Shown one piece after another: positions 57,901 through 64,000 of a DNA stretch of 64,000 nt. Origin of the DNA: Tomocerus qinae (Eukaryota > Arthropoda > Collembola > Entomobryomorpha > Tomoceridae). The translations under genes were made by a program, and so were the position numbers. The DNA is taken from contig CM034550.1 of NCBI GenBank assembly GCA_020055645.1, positions 8,675,501 to 8,739,500 on the forward strand, read 5' to 3'. Positions within the stretch are counted from its first letter, which is position 1; each line of letters starts with the position of its first letter. The notes under the pieces are model-generated. The model saw only the letters and a list, made by a program, of their open reading frames with translations. It searched no databases and was not told where the DNA came from.

Positions 57901-58941
57901 CTTTACGCATACATTTTTATTTAAGCAACTCGAGTATGTCATTTTCCCCTGAGTGTGTAACATTCTATATGGTAAATACATTTGGAATTTGTACGACTAT
58001 ATATCGAAATTACCTATAGGCATAAATATATGTACTCTCCTCATCTATGCCCTATTATTTTATCATTTTGTCAACTTACGTTTCGTAAACATGCTAATCA
58101 ATTTTCTACCCTATAACCCTTATAGGCATTACTGATTATACTTTATTTGGTAGTAAAAACTCAACATATATAGCATTCACGATAATAATAAATATTGTAT
58201 GAATTGTCTTTCATGCCAGATTGCCCTGCACTAACTGATTTGGTTTCACTTGGCTTTGGCTTTTACGGAGGTCGAAAACTATACATACGAAAACAGTATT
58301 GACACACTTAATTACAACGATCTTTGGCTTTTGATAACACTGGTTTGCCTCTCTAACTATTACAACAAACAAACCTACAGCATACAATGTTTCTCCTTTG
58401 TACCTATACAACAGTCATCAATCTCTTACAGAGTAATGTCCTAATACTCTTAACACGGAAAATTTTTAAAGACGCTATTTCATACGCTCCACTAATCTGG
58501 TTTAAGCTGCCTATAAACTCAATTTCATTACATTACAATCACACAGTAGCTAATAACCATCAGTCATGCTTCTTGTATCTGTAAACATAACACGGATGAC
58601 TGTGTATTTCATAAGAATGACCTTTTTCTATTTATACTTATTTAAATTGCATAATGATTTCTAATGTCATAATTTAAATGTCAATTTCTACCCCATTATT
58701 GCTGCATTTATCAAATGTTCTATGTTTTCTGTCAATTAACATAAATGTAGAATTATTATGCTTTGTTGCTAAATTAATTACGCAATATTGCGAATAATGA
58801 TGCTATTAAAATCACTTAAACTAGAAATAGTGAAAAGTTCTTACCAGCCAATTGGAGAGAGATAAAGCCGCAGAAGAAAATGAAAAAAATCTCAGCGATG
58901 ACCGAAATCCGTAATGGAGATGAAAAATTTCGTTGCGCCAT
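6797..58941 (-). CDS. Protogenin-like receptor of the DCC/neogenin/IGDCC family, 21 coding exons
   Basis: Seen: 21 minus-strand exons with GT-AG borders and compatible phases join into 3471 nt, 1156 residues plus TAA. Order by approximate residue: signal peptide 1-36, Ig1 45-159, Ig2 160-250, Ig3 255-362, Ig4 363-450, FN3 domains at 455-553, 556-650, 660-760, 770-873 and 875-985, transmembrane helix 1033-1055, tail 1056-1156. Each Ig domain has paired Cys; Ig1 carries the family signature VH..SRHRN.SDEGEYRC. Known: DCC and neogenin have four Ig plus six FN3 domains and long tails with P1-P3 motifs; protogenin and Nope have four Ig plus five FN3, and human protogenin is about 1150 residues. 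Inference: a cell-surface adhesion or guidance receptor, closest to protogenin/Nope. The two introns around Ig1 are 24.4 and 22.6 kb; all others are 145 bp or less. Family assignment is strong; orthology and the C-terminus are less certain. Confidence 0.88.
7024..7142 (-). CDS. Coding exon 20: proximal cytoplasmic tail
   Basis: Encodes YLNGNGHPPRSKRSLESLNC, then VEMKVLESLTAADQHIDTK. Acceptor tttgttag, donor AAG|GTAATT, phase 0 out. I see no clear DCC P1-P3 motifs. Confidence 0.85.
7235..7342 (-). CDS. Coding exon 19: transmembrane segment
   Basis: Encodes GIILGVALGICCIILCATII, then MCRHRC: a single hydrophobic helix followed by Arg/His stop-transfer residues. Phase 1-1, donor A|GTAAGT. Another frame also gives a hydrophobic ORF here, but only this frame joins both neighbours. 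Confidence 0.9.
7420..7695 (-). CDS. Coding exon 18: FN3-5 end and juxtamembrane stalk
   Basis: Encodes CLENLTLNEHYAVRVLAETK, AGVGQPSEVIHVWIFTRLPE (end of FN3-5), then a polar Ser/Asn-rich stalk of about 40 residues up to the membrane. No sixth FN3 domain lies between here and the transmembrane exon. Donor G|GTATGT. Confidence 0.92.
7740..7937 (-). CDS. Coding exon 17: FN3-5 first half
   Basis: Encodes IPGSPMELNWQVLNQ, IKIEWKPPTQSNGIIDRYLV and QYKKN, the start of the fifth FN3 domain, then a polar stretch. It ends G|GTTTGC before a 44-nt intron. Confidence 0.9.
8017..8147 (-). CDS. Coding exon 16: FN3-4 end
   Basis: Encodes TSETVEIKELKAFTSYEF, then VVQVTGLSGLGGPYSQKVES and RTYSG, a textbook FN3 E-F-G ending. 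Acceptor tttttag, donor A|GTAAGC, phase 2 to phase 1. Confidence 0.92.
8265..8381 (-). CDS. Coding exon 15: FN3-4 middle
   Basis: Encodes SAVEVRLTWERPKFNK and YYTVKYNEVDVSEFKYIR. An internal GTGAGT after NEVD looks like a donor but breaks the frame of exon 16. Continuing to AG|GTAATT at 8265 restores phase 2 and completes the C' strand. Confidence 0.88.
8496..8658 (-). CDS. Coding exon 14: FN3-3 end and FN3-4 start
   Basis: Encodes VPSTSYEITVQSYGETWES and SKTIKTF (end of FN3-3), a linker, then PSVVGLQAHPIR, which opens FN3-4. Donor AG|GTCTCT is weak but phase-correct for exon 15. Confidence 0.87.
8744..9088 (-). CDS. Coding exon 13: FN3-2 end and FN3-3 start
   Basis: Encodes DLTPGLPYEMRLIPSTSAGW (end of FN3-2), a linker with N-glycosylation-type sequons, then SAPSLHLTVLN and IQVNWSVSKEVSIKGFRL (start of FN3-3). 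It is the second-largest coding exon (345 nt). Phase 1-1, donor G|GTAAGA. Confidence 0.92.
9179..9376 (-). CDS. Coding exon 12: FN3-2 first half
   Basis: Starts VPITAIKT, then TRIRWRPLNNEKARGKI, LYKLQWRPIDG and EEFVLTG. These are the B, C and E strands of a second FN3 domain. Phase 1-1. Confidence 0.92.
9457..9497 (-). CDS. Coding exon 11: micro-exon, FN3-1 end
   Basis: 41 nt, encoding AQSSKIICKTLED, the last strand of FN3-1 before the VP linker of the next domain. Acceptor tatttcag, donor G|GTAAGT, phase 2 to phase 1. Confidence 0.85.
9604..9640 (-). CDS. Coding exon 10: micro-exon, FN3-1 F strand
   Basis: Only 37 nt, encoding IYVRAYSRISV, which completes the Y.V.VRA.S strand of FN3-1. Phase 1 in, phase 2 out (AG|GTAAAT). 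Both neighbours require exactly this phase change, which supports it. Confidence 0.85.
9719..9793 (-). CDS. Coding exon 9: FN3-1 middle
   Basis: 75 nt, phase 1-1. Encodes QQVTKLSNFTIEGLMPHMNY, the I.GL.P...Y signature of an FN3 E-F region. Donor A|GTAAGA. Confidence 0.9.
9886..10141 (-). CDS. Coding exon 8: end of Ig4 and start of FN3-1
   Basis: Begins QTRGNEIVISN, then DSGFYQCEV, which closes Ig4. After the linker EAPDAPVDLQCV comes FN3-1, with the ITVSW tryptophan strand and VTIHYTPI. Phase 0 in, phase 1 out (G|GTACAC). Confidence 0.92.
10226..10396 (-). CDS. Coding exon 7: start of Ig4
   Basis: Encodes VRFECKVQNPFSLIWYKDGQ, the first Cys and core Trp of Ig4. The donor is ambiguous: TCA|GTATCA (exon end 10226) or AAA|GTCAGT (exon end 10235). 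Both keep frame and differ by three residues (VSS). The acceptor atttag is clear. Confidence 0.85.
10511..10659 (-). CDS. Coding exon 6: end of Ig3
   Basis: Encodes VKILSDGKIGFDRVEL, then NYTCLASNGVGNPIRQ, the second Cys of Ig3 and a typical A/G-strand ending. Ends phase 0 at CAA|GTAAAA. Confidence 0.91.
10760..10995 (-). CDS. Coding exon 5: end of Ig2 and start of Ig3
   Basis: Begins with the codon-split Lys then CTARND, the second Cys of Ig2. A linker (LPQDAGISSEPPKFLPIP) follows, then FVLECVATGLPQPSITW, the first Cys and core Trp of Ig3. Ends G|GTAAGA, phase 1. Confidence 0.92.
11104..11172 (-). CDS. Coding exon 4: Ig2 core
   Basis: A 69-nt exon encoding YNILSSGTLLISNVQLSDAG and VY, the G-L-I...D-G-Y stretch that precedes the second Ig2 Cys. 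Acceptor ttttag, donor GTAAGT, phase 2 in and out. Confidence 0.9.
11318..11471 (-). CDS. Coding exon 3: start of Ig2
   Basis: Encodes a strand ending in ALLEC, then VTWLRGENLSL, the first Cys and core Trp of Ig2. Phase 1 in, phase 2 out (AG|GTTAGT). It is the first exon of the compact 3' cluster after the 22.6-kb intron. Confidence 0.9.
17229..18530. repeat. Diverged tandem repeat array, unit about 340 bp
   Basis: Blocks recur in the same order: a 'ggtacagg'-type start at about 17410 and 17736; 'gatagtttgaaa' then 'atatgc.gtaaaa' at 17443, about 17790 and about 18410; 'ctcctcatt.ggg...aggag' at about 17490, 17840 and 18450; and 'gtgaaaacgctta' at about 17255 and 17950. This gives a partial copy, two full-length units and a third unit interrupted by an inserted inverted repeat. 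Units look moderately diverged by eye. No ORF is conserved across them. Confidence 0.7.
18118..18343. mobile_element. Foldback (MITE-like) element inserted in the tandem array
   Basis: Positions 18127-18336 form an almost complete inverted repeat. The left arm starts ctccattac, reading on to gtgaagacatagaggg; the right arm ends ccctctatgtcttcac, reading on to gtaatggag. They meet at the palindrome taaccatggtta (18228-18239). The arms are about 105 bp and roughly 80% complementary by eye. The 8-bp word taaacaaa flanks it at 18110-18117 and 18344-18351, a possible target-site duplication though AT-rich. No transposase is encoded. The whole unit could fold into one long hairpin. Confidence 0.7.
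23581..23601. repeat. (ATT)7 microsatellite
   Basis: Seven perfect ATT units. Confidence 0.95.
25531..25558. repeat. (ATT)n imperfect microsatellite
   Basis: Nine ATT-type units with one ACT interruption, inside a strongly C-over-G block. Confidence 0.9.
34028..34408 (-). CDS. Coding exon 2: first Ig domain
   Basis: A 381-nt phase 1-1 exon with a classical acceptor (tgtttgtttacag) and a GTGAGT donor, the usual phase pattern for a movable Ig module. Core residues are LQC, WWMKDG, DGDLHF and DEGEYRC. The VH...SRHRNISDEGEYRC stretch and the closing VSVAG match the first Ig domain of DCC and neogenin. A nine-residue insertion (VSGSSTGAP, 34128-34154) sits in the loop where DCC is continuous. 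Flanked by introns of 24.4 and 22.6 kb. Confidence 0.93.
34703..34723. repeat. Short perfect hairpin
   Basis: A 9-bp stem, attgcagtg and cactgcaat, with a 3-nt loop. It lies about 300 bp upstream of exon 2 in intron 1. Confidence 0.7.
36961..36976. repeat. (CTA)n short microsatellite
   Basis: Five CTA units, typical of the TAC/GTA words found throughout the introns. Confidence 0.85.
38174..38193. repeat. (ACAAG)n pentanucleotide repeat
   Basis: Three full acaag units plus a partial unit. Confidence 0.85.
45512..45533. repeat. 22-bp perfect palindrome
   Basis: The half-site aacacaacaca is followed immediately by its exact reverse complement tgtgttgtgtt. There is no spacer, so it could be a cruciform or a dyad binding site. 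Confidence 0.85.
47347..47372. repeat. Short perfect hairpin
   Basis: A 9-bp stem gcatgccat / atggcatgc with an 8-nt T-rich loop. A weaker similar stem (gcatgac / gtcatgc) occurs at 52467-52485. Confidence 0.75.
49008..49319. mobile_element. MITE-like element with terminal inverted repeats of about 32 bp
   Basis: The left arm 49008-49039 includes cctacccacgacatta. The right arm 49288-49319, reverse complemented, reads cctacctacgacatta at the same place. About 27 of 32 positions pair, and pairing fades outside and inside. The 248-bp interior is AT-rich and encodes no protein. I found no clear target-site duplication, so the exact ends are uncertain. It resembles a non-autonomous DNA transposon. 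Confidence 0.6.
56121..56132. repeat. Left target-site duplication of the LINE
   Basis: gcacgttgattc, identical to 56578-56589. Confidence 0.88.
56133..56458 (+). pseudogene. C-terminal fragment of a LINE ORF2 polyprotein
   Basis: About 108 codons stay open from the truncation point to TAA at 56456-56458. They include MVTGHGYLAKH and a Cys-X2-Cys-X8-His-X4-Cys motif (ALCPHCGLEDETPVHLVAFC). Known: this TGHG...CxxC...H...C arrangement lies at the C-terminal end of ORF2 in I/Jockey-type LINEs, next to RNase H or reverse transcriptase. No reverse transcriptase or endonuclease remains, so the fragment cannot act by itself. The intact frame suggests a fairly recent insertion. Confidence 0.85.
56133..56577 (+). 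mobile_element. 5'-truncated non-LTR (LINE) retrotransposon insertion
   Basis: A 445-bp insertion between two identical 12-bp copies of gcacgttgattc (56121-56132 and 56578-56589), a target-site duplication. It carries the end of a LINE ORF, about 92 nt of 3' UTR, and a tail of (AACAG)n-type units ending at the right duplication. 5' truncation, a simple-repeat tail and a duplication of this length are hallmarks of target-primed reverse transcription. It lies antisense to the host gene inside intron 1. Confidence 0.88.
56578..56589. repeat. Right target-site duplication of the LINE
   Basis: gcacgttgattc directly after the (AACAG)n tail; it overlaps the last G of the tail by one base. Confidence 0.88.
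58845..58941 (-). CDS. Coding exon 1: start codon and signal peptide
   Basis: The ATG at 58941 opens a 97-nt segment with a charged n-region (MAQRNFSSPLR), a hydrophobic core (IFFIFFCGFISLQLA) and, across the splice to exon 2, an A-V-A/K cleavage-like site. It ends in phase 1 at G|GTAAGAA, matching the phase-1 acceptor of exon 2, and the split codon becomes Val. An in-frame TGA lies 21 nt upstream of the ATG, so no longer N-terminus is available in this exon. It sits 24.4 kb from exon 2. The link rests on phase, signal-peptide character and lack of a better candidate, not on transcript evidence. Confidence 0.72.
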
Positions 58942-58951
58942 AAAAACACAT
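58892..58951 (-). other. Overlapping upstream ORF (19 codons) in the 5' leader
   Basis: An ATG at 58951 lies 10 nt upstream of the receptor start in the +1 frame. It runs 19 codons across the start codon to TGA at 58892-58894. Its context is weak (C at -3, T at +4), so leaky scanning to the main ATG is plausible. It exists in the mRNA only if transcription starts upstream of it, which is not shown. Confidence 0.4.
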
Positions 58952-61900
58952 TTGGATCAACCTATTCCTTTTAACCTTCTCTCACGCACTCAGTATAACA
59001 AAAACTTTCAACGAGAACAGGAACGTTTTGTGGACTAAAAAATTTTCTTTGTAATTGTCAATGGTTTAGTTGTGTAATTGGTAAAAATTATGGCATCGCA
59101 GTAATAATTGAGAGTAGATTTAAGCAGTTCACTCTTGGAAACCATAGGCATACCACCACGGAGTCAAATCACGGAAGATAAGCTGCTTTAAGCAATGAAA
59201 TCCTTAATTTCACAAGATCCTAGTAGTATTTTTTATAAATGGTTGATCTTTTCAAGGCAACTTTGCATTATTTGTTTTTGTAGTCGAGGTAAAGGTAAAT
59301 GTATTAAAGTTATCATCTAGGACTTTCTCTTGACTCTAAATGATCGTTGTACACATTAGATTTTATCTTTTCTCTACAGTAATAATATTATAGATGAGGC
59401 AAGCACATTTGCAATAATTAGTGCAATGTTGTGTTATTGGTTGGTTAGTTTAACATTGGTTGAGTTTGGTATAACTAAATACGGTAAATGTCTACGTAAA
59501 TAGTAAACAGTTGTTGAGTATAAATCCCTGATTCTGTTTGGGCAAAAAGTTAAACGAAAAATTCCTCAGTCCCATCAGTTCTTGCTCTAGTTTTAGGAGT
59601 TAAATTATCTTTGTTTGTATCCACGTTGTACTTCTTTATACGAGACAATTTCATTCCCTTAGACGAACTATTGTAAATTATTTGTGTCGTCATTCAAAAA
59701 CTTTGTTTGCTTTATTGTTGATCTTTTCCTAGTGAAAGATTTTGTACTGAAATAGTATTATTGGTAGTGTAATAATAAACATCAACTCTATTTTCGCAAA
59801 TTGGTTCTTTGTTTTCCCGTTTTATAAACTAGATTTTCTGTTTGCATGTGGTATTGTGTTGGTTGGTGTTGTTTGAGGAAAATTGGGGTATCTTTCGCCA
59901 AGTCTTTTGAATCACACGATTCCACCTGGACTGGATCTCTTCTTCACAAGGTACGACAACTCACTGGAGAAAATGATCCAAGTTGACAGAATTGTTTTCT
60001 GCTCGTTGCTTCCAAAATCACCGAACTGTAACTGCGTACCTGTAAGTTATAACATGATAAAACTTCATTGTGCATTGTTAATTGTGTAATTATTAAAACA
60101 ATTATCTATAATCATAGTTAGCATCATACTATAACTACAAAGGTGCCTATTTAATTATAGATTTTAAGTTGATGTGCATTTCTTAGAAATTCTCATATAG
60201 GAACATTCTCTAGTATACTAAACAATGTAATTCACTCTGTGTGAATTTGCGAACTCTTTAACGAGTGCCATTCATATGAGTATATATATAACATATATTT
60301 ACCGATACCACACATACTATTATAGACATTATGCTGGCAAAGTTATGTAATAGAAATAGTACGATGTTTTTGTATACCTTCTTCCTTTTACCCTAACACA
60401 CATGCACTTTGAAAATTACTTTGCTTACAAACATATATACACACATATAAAACTATACGCAATGAACTAACGTCTCTATTTCAATTCGACCATATGATTC
60501 AATCTTAGAAACACAAACACAACACAACTGTCAAACAATTCACAACACAACATAGCTGTCCATAAATATGCCGGGTAATTATCATCCTAAACTAGCGAAC
60601 TACATTTTGTACAACATTTTTTACACACGAAATACTTTTCCGGAGAAAAACTACAAGAAAAATCACGTTTGAACCACGCGCTCGCTTTGGTTCACTTCAT
60701 AGCAAATTACTTAGAGCTGATTCTGAGTAGACTTCACTTTGACTCTCTCACATAAGTGCAAGCAACGAAAAGATAAATTGCGCATACGGACAGAGGGGAG
60801 AAAAAATATGTTTTTTTGCAAATTTTTACGGTCTGTACTCTAGTGGGGTGTACAGTGTTGCTCTATGTTAATAGGAGCAATGAAAAAATATTACAAATCT
60901 CATATGCAGACAAACAGTCACCAAATGCCTCCGTTTTTTTGTACACTACGTGTTTCTCTTTGAGAAAAGTGACTTTTGACTACATTACCTTATTTTTCTT
61001 CTTGGAAATTACAAAATTAATTTGAAATTTTACTGCTATGTCTTTTCCGTGCAAATATTTGCTGAACTTGATTGAACATGCTATGTAAATTGCCGTGGGA
61101 GTAAACCGCACTTAACATAACCAGTGGGTGACTTAGCTTTGAATAACTTTTCAAATCTAATGAATTTTGCAAATAGGTTCTCAGAAGCCAACTTTGTATA
61201 GCATATGCTTTTGTAAAAGCAGAACAAACTCTATTTAACTACTTATTGAGATTTAAACAAAACTAATATCAAAGTTGAGTCCCTTCTGACCCTGATTTAG
61301 TCACTTCAAAAAACAGCAATGAGTATTTTGCGGAAAGTTCGCTCCACTTCAAAGGAAAAACTATTCGTTCACACTTTTCCATTATGGCTCTTCCTGCACT
61401 CTACGTAAGACTGCTTTGTACATCTCACAAATTGCACACTTTGGCATTCCTTCGCATATACTACATATCACATATAGAGTTAATAAAGTTTAAAGGTCCA
61501 TGCAACATTTGCCATCATGCAGTTGGGTTGTCATTGCAATTTTTGCAATACTGTAAGCAACACAGGCAGGGGCAGCATGACATAATCGAACAGATCTACA
61601 GTTCTCAAATCTACAGAGTCCACGCTGTCAACTTATTAATAGAGAAAAAGTATTCCAGTTAATAGCCCAGTAACGATTTGAAAATATACCCATCCGTATA
61701 CTCCGCATTCGAAGTATACGCATGCTAATTACACAGCTTAAGGCTAATTTTTATTCATTGGAGAGCTTATAAACGCATTTTTATCTACCTAAACTATGAT
61801 TATACTTTTTTTTAAATTAGACAATAGCCAATATAACTTAACTAATTCCTTTAATATTTTAATACCTCCATTCAATGTTTTCAGCTCAATGAACCAATAA

Positions 61901-64000
61901 ATTCCGAACATATTACCTACCGCATAATATTACTATTTACAATTTATGAACTTCGCTAGATAGAAAGACATTGCTCCGGGATTTTATGGGTAAACACTAT
62001 AACATAGAGAATAATAAATCGTGATGTTATTTCAGTCATTACTATAGTTGTCAATTGGTAAGTGTTTTGGTAAGGATGTCATATCTGTTCTGTAGATACT
62101 ATTTATGTATTATCAGGTCACCATAATAATGTAAAGCCATGGTATATAAAGCAAGTATAGCACAGGATGGTATATAAAAAACCCGGGAACAAAGTTGCTG
62201 TGCTTAAAAGATCTGTGGTGATGCAAAATGTCCATTACTCTAAGAATTGCAGAAAATAAATCCTTTAAACATGAAAGTTGATTTGCTTTGTTTGTTTTGT
62301 TTTGTCGTCTTCTGTGATGTGACGCTTTTCAATTTGCTCGTTTCTATTCTGTTGTGTTTTTAGTGCCTTTTCTTTCTTTATCACATCCCATCAATCAGTG
62401 CCCATAATTTGTCCCCACTACTACTACTATTAGATATATATACACATAAATACTTTACTACTTGGTTGACTCCTGATTGTTTGTGGTAATTGTTAAGGGA
62501 TTTGATGAACAAAATCTGTAAATGGTTTGAGATTCCGCACTGGTTTCATTTCCATTGTATTCTTTTAGTTACTTTTCCTTGTGTTTCTATTGTGCACATG
62601 AAGTCAAGTCACCATTATCTACCTCACATCACATAACAATCACACCTATTTGTTAGTACATAGTAGTGTACATAAAATAATATTAGTACAGTCTAACTAT
62701 AGGTATACTATAGTAGTTTAGTTGCAGTTTAGTGCAGCCAAACATAACATACGTAACACCTAAACCCAGGCACCAAAACGAATCGTGTCAATTCACAAAT
62801 AACACAAAGGAATTGAATAGATGGAAAAACAATCGCTGCAGAATTTACTTGAGTTTGCTTGGCTTGCTTCACTCCACAAAATACATTTTTCCCAAAACAC
62901 TCGAGAGATTTTCTTGAATTATTTTTTCTTGGTATTAACAAACATTTTTACATTAATCCTCTCTGTCACTGTTTTTCTTAGGGACAATGATAGGGATTTA
63001 TGTCCAAGATTGCGTATACAGGTTGCCAATTCATGGCATTGAATATTGCATAACTAACTTTTACAAATTACTTTTGTGTAATTAAATCACAACATTTCCT
63101 CTCACGCACAATTGTAATCCATGCGAATCCATTTAACTTGTTCTTCTTCTGAAAATAATCACTCGAAGATTTCATTCCAACTAGTTTCAATGATAATTAG
63201 AATATACGTGCATAATTGTAGACACATTATATATTATTATCACGTCATATCACTCCATCACCCATTAGCCTGATTTCATGACACTAATAATAATTACGGA
63301 TGCACTCACTGTCAGTATGGGTGTACATAGTAAAAATAAACAAAAGGCCACAGTTATGAATGAAGAAGCAGTAACCGAAGCGGATGACGAACGACTCTTC
63401 TCATTTCAATCAGATTACAATAACTTGGCTTAACTAGTATATCACTTTTAGCTAAAACACGCAGGAAATTGCAAACTTGAATTTTCACTTGATTATAAGA
63501 GTAGAGTGGAGTGGATAGTGAAGTTGTTGAGGAGATGTAGTTTCACAAACGTTGTTTGAAGTATATTAAGGTTATATAGCCATATTAATTAGGGATTGCG
63601 GATCTCAACTTAATTATAAAATATAAACCCTTTATAGCATAGCGAATGCAAACAAAACAGACCTACCACAATTGAATTATAGAAATGCACACGCAAATGG
63701 AATTTACCTATTAATATGGTTCAATTCACATGATTTTATGCAAACGTTGTCAATGATGTAATGCTCCATAATTTTGGTCATGTAAAATTAAACAAAAGAA
63801 TTGTTAACTCACCAAATTGTGTTTAGATTTTGAATTGCCAGGCCAGGCGATGACTCTTTGGATGTTGTAATGAGAGAAGATCGTATTTTTGGGGTGAAAT
63901 CCTTTCAGATGCCAAAATGTGATGAATTATTTTGTATTTAGAGACCGGGGACGGGTCGAGTGGACACAAACACAACAAAACACACAGCCAAATCAAGTCA
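58942..64000. other. 5' flank of the receptor gene
   Basis: AT-rich sequence that should contain the promoter and any leader exons. A ttttttag acceptor-like site lies about 95-105 nt upstream of the ATG on the minus strand. I cannot identify a TATA box or start site with confidence. The short ORFs here, for example 61384-61662, show no known domain. No RNA gene was seen. Confidence 0.45.
59879..60041 (+). other. Exon-like segment of uncertain strand
   Basis: More GC-rich than its surroundings and open on the plus strand, from a possible acceptor (gttgtttgag) to a good donor (CCT|GTAAGT). It would encode 54 residues including PPGLDLFFTRYDNSLEKM. On the minus strand the same bases give acceptor acttacag at 60039 and donor CCA|GTGAGT at 59965, a possible 75-nt 5' leader exon of the receptor gene. 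I recognise no protein family and cannot choose the strand. Confidence 0.25.

Larger units (their letters stand above)
34409..58844 (-). other. Intron 1 of the receptor gene (24.4 kb)
   Basis: Bounded by the GTAAGAA donor of exon 1 and the tttacag acceptor of exon 2. It contains short palindromes, simple repeats, a MITE-like element at 49.0 kb and a truncated LINE at 56.1 kb. The remainder is AT-rich with short ORFs that show no domain or credible splice structure. Confidence 0.65.

Noticed and set aside
61384..61662. 92-codon plus-strand ORF with an ATG
   Set aside because: No domain, no start or splice context and no supporting neighbour. A frame of this length is expected by chance in a window of this size.

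Overview
The window is eukaryotic nuclear DNA from an animal, probably an AT-rich invertebrate. The evidence is GT-AG introns, a split gene for an immunoglobulin/fibronectin receptor, AT-rich non-coding DNA full of short TAC/GTA-type words, and the truncated tail of a LINE retrotransposon. A mixture of very short introns (44-145 bp) and two giant ones fits an invertebrate better than a vertebrate. I cannot name the phylum from this sequence alone.

One gene dominates and runs on the minus strand from about 58.94 kb down to 6.80 kb. I joined 21 coding exons whose GT-AG boundaries and phases fit end to end, giving 3471 nt and 1156 residues. The order is signal peptide, four Ig domains, five fibronectin type III domains, one transmembrane helix and a cytoplasmic tail of about 100 residues. 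The Ig1 signature and overall order place it in the DCC/neogenin/protogenin (IGDCC) family. Five rather than six FN3 domains, a short tail and the total length favour a protogenin/Nope-like member over DCC, neogenin or frazzled. The signal-peptide exon is isolated at 58.85-58.94 kb and the Ig1 exon at 34.03-34.41 kb. The other 19 exons are packed into 6.80-11.47 kb.

Region by region: 1-6.8 kb is 3' flank or possibly spliced 3' UTR, with simple repeats and no secure gene. 6.8-11.5 kb is the exon cluster. 11.5-34.0 kb is intron 2 (22.6 kb), which holds a diverged tandem array of units of about 340 bp at 17.2-18.5 kb, broken by a foldback insertion of about 210-226 bp. 34.4-58.8 kb is intron 1 (24.4 kb), which holds a MITE-like inverted-repeat element at 49.0-49.3 kb and a 445-bp 5'-truncated LINE at 56.13-56.58 kb with 12-bp target-site duplications. 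58.9-64.0 kb is the 5' flank, with one exon-like stretch near 60.0 kb of uncertain strand.

The introns also show alternating kilobase-scale blocks of opposite G/C strand skew. I saw no prokaryotic genes, CRISPR arrays, rRNA or convincing tRNA genes. The most notable observations are the complete receptor with its distant first exon, the nested repeat array plus foldback element, the LINE with clean duplications, a 27-nt in-frame insertion in Ig1 that begins with a perfect splice-donor hexamer, a consensus donor 4 nt after the stop codon, and the skew blocks.
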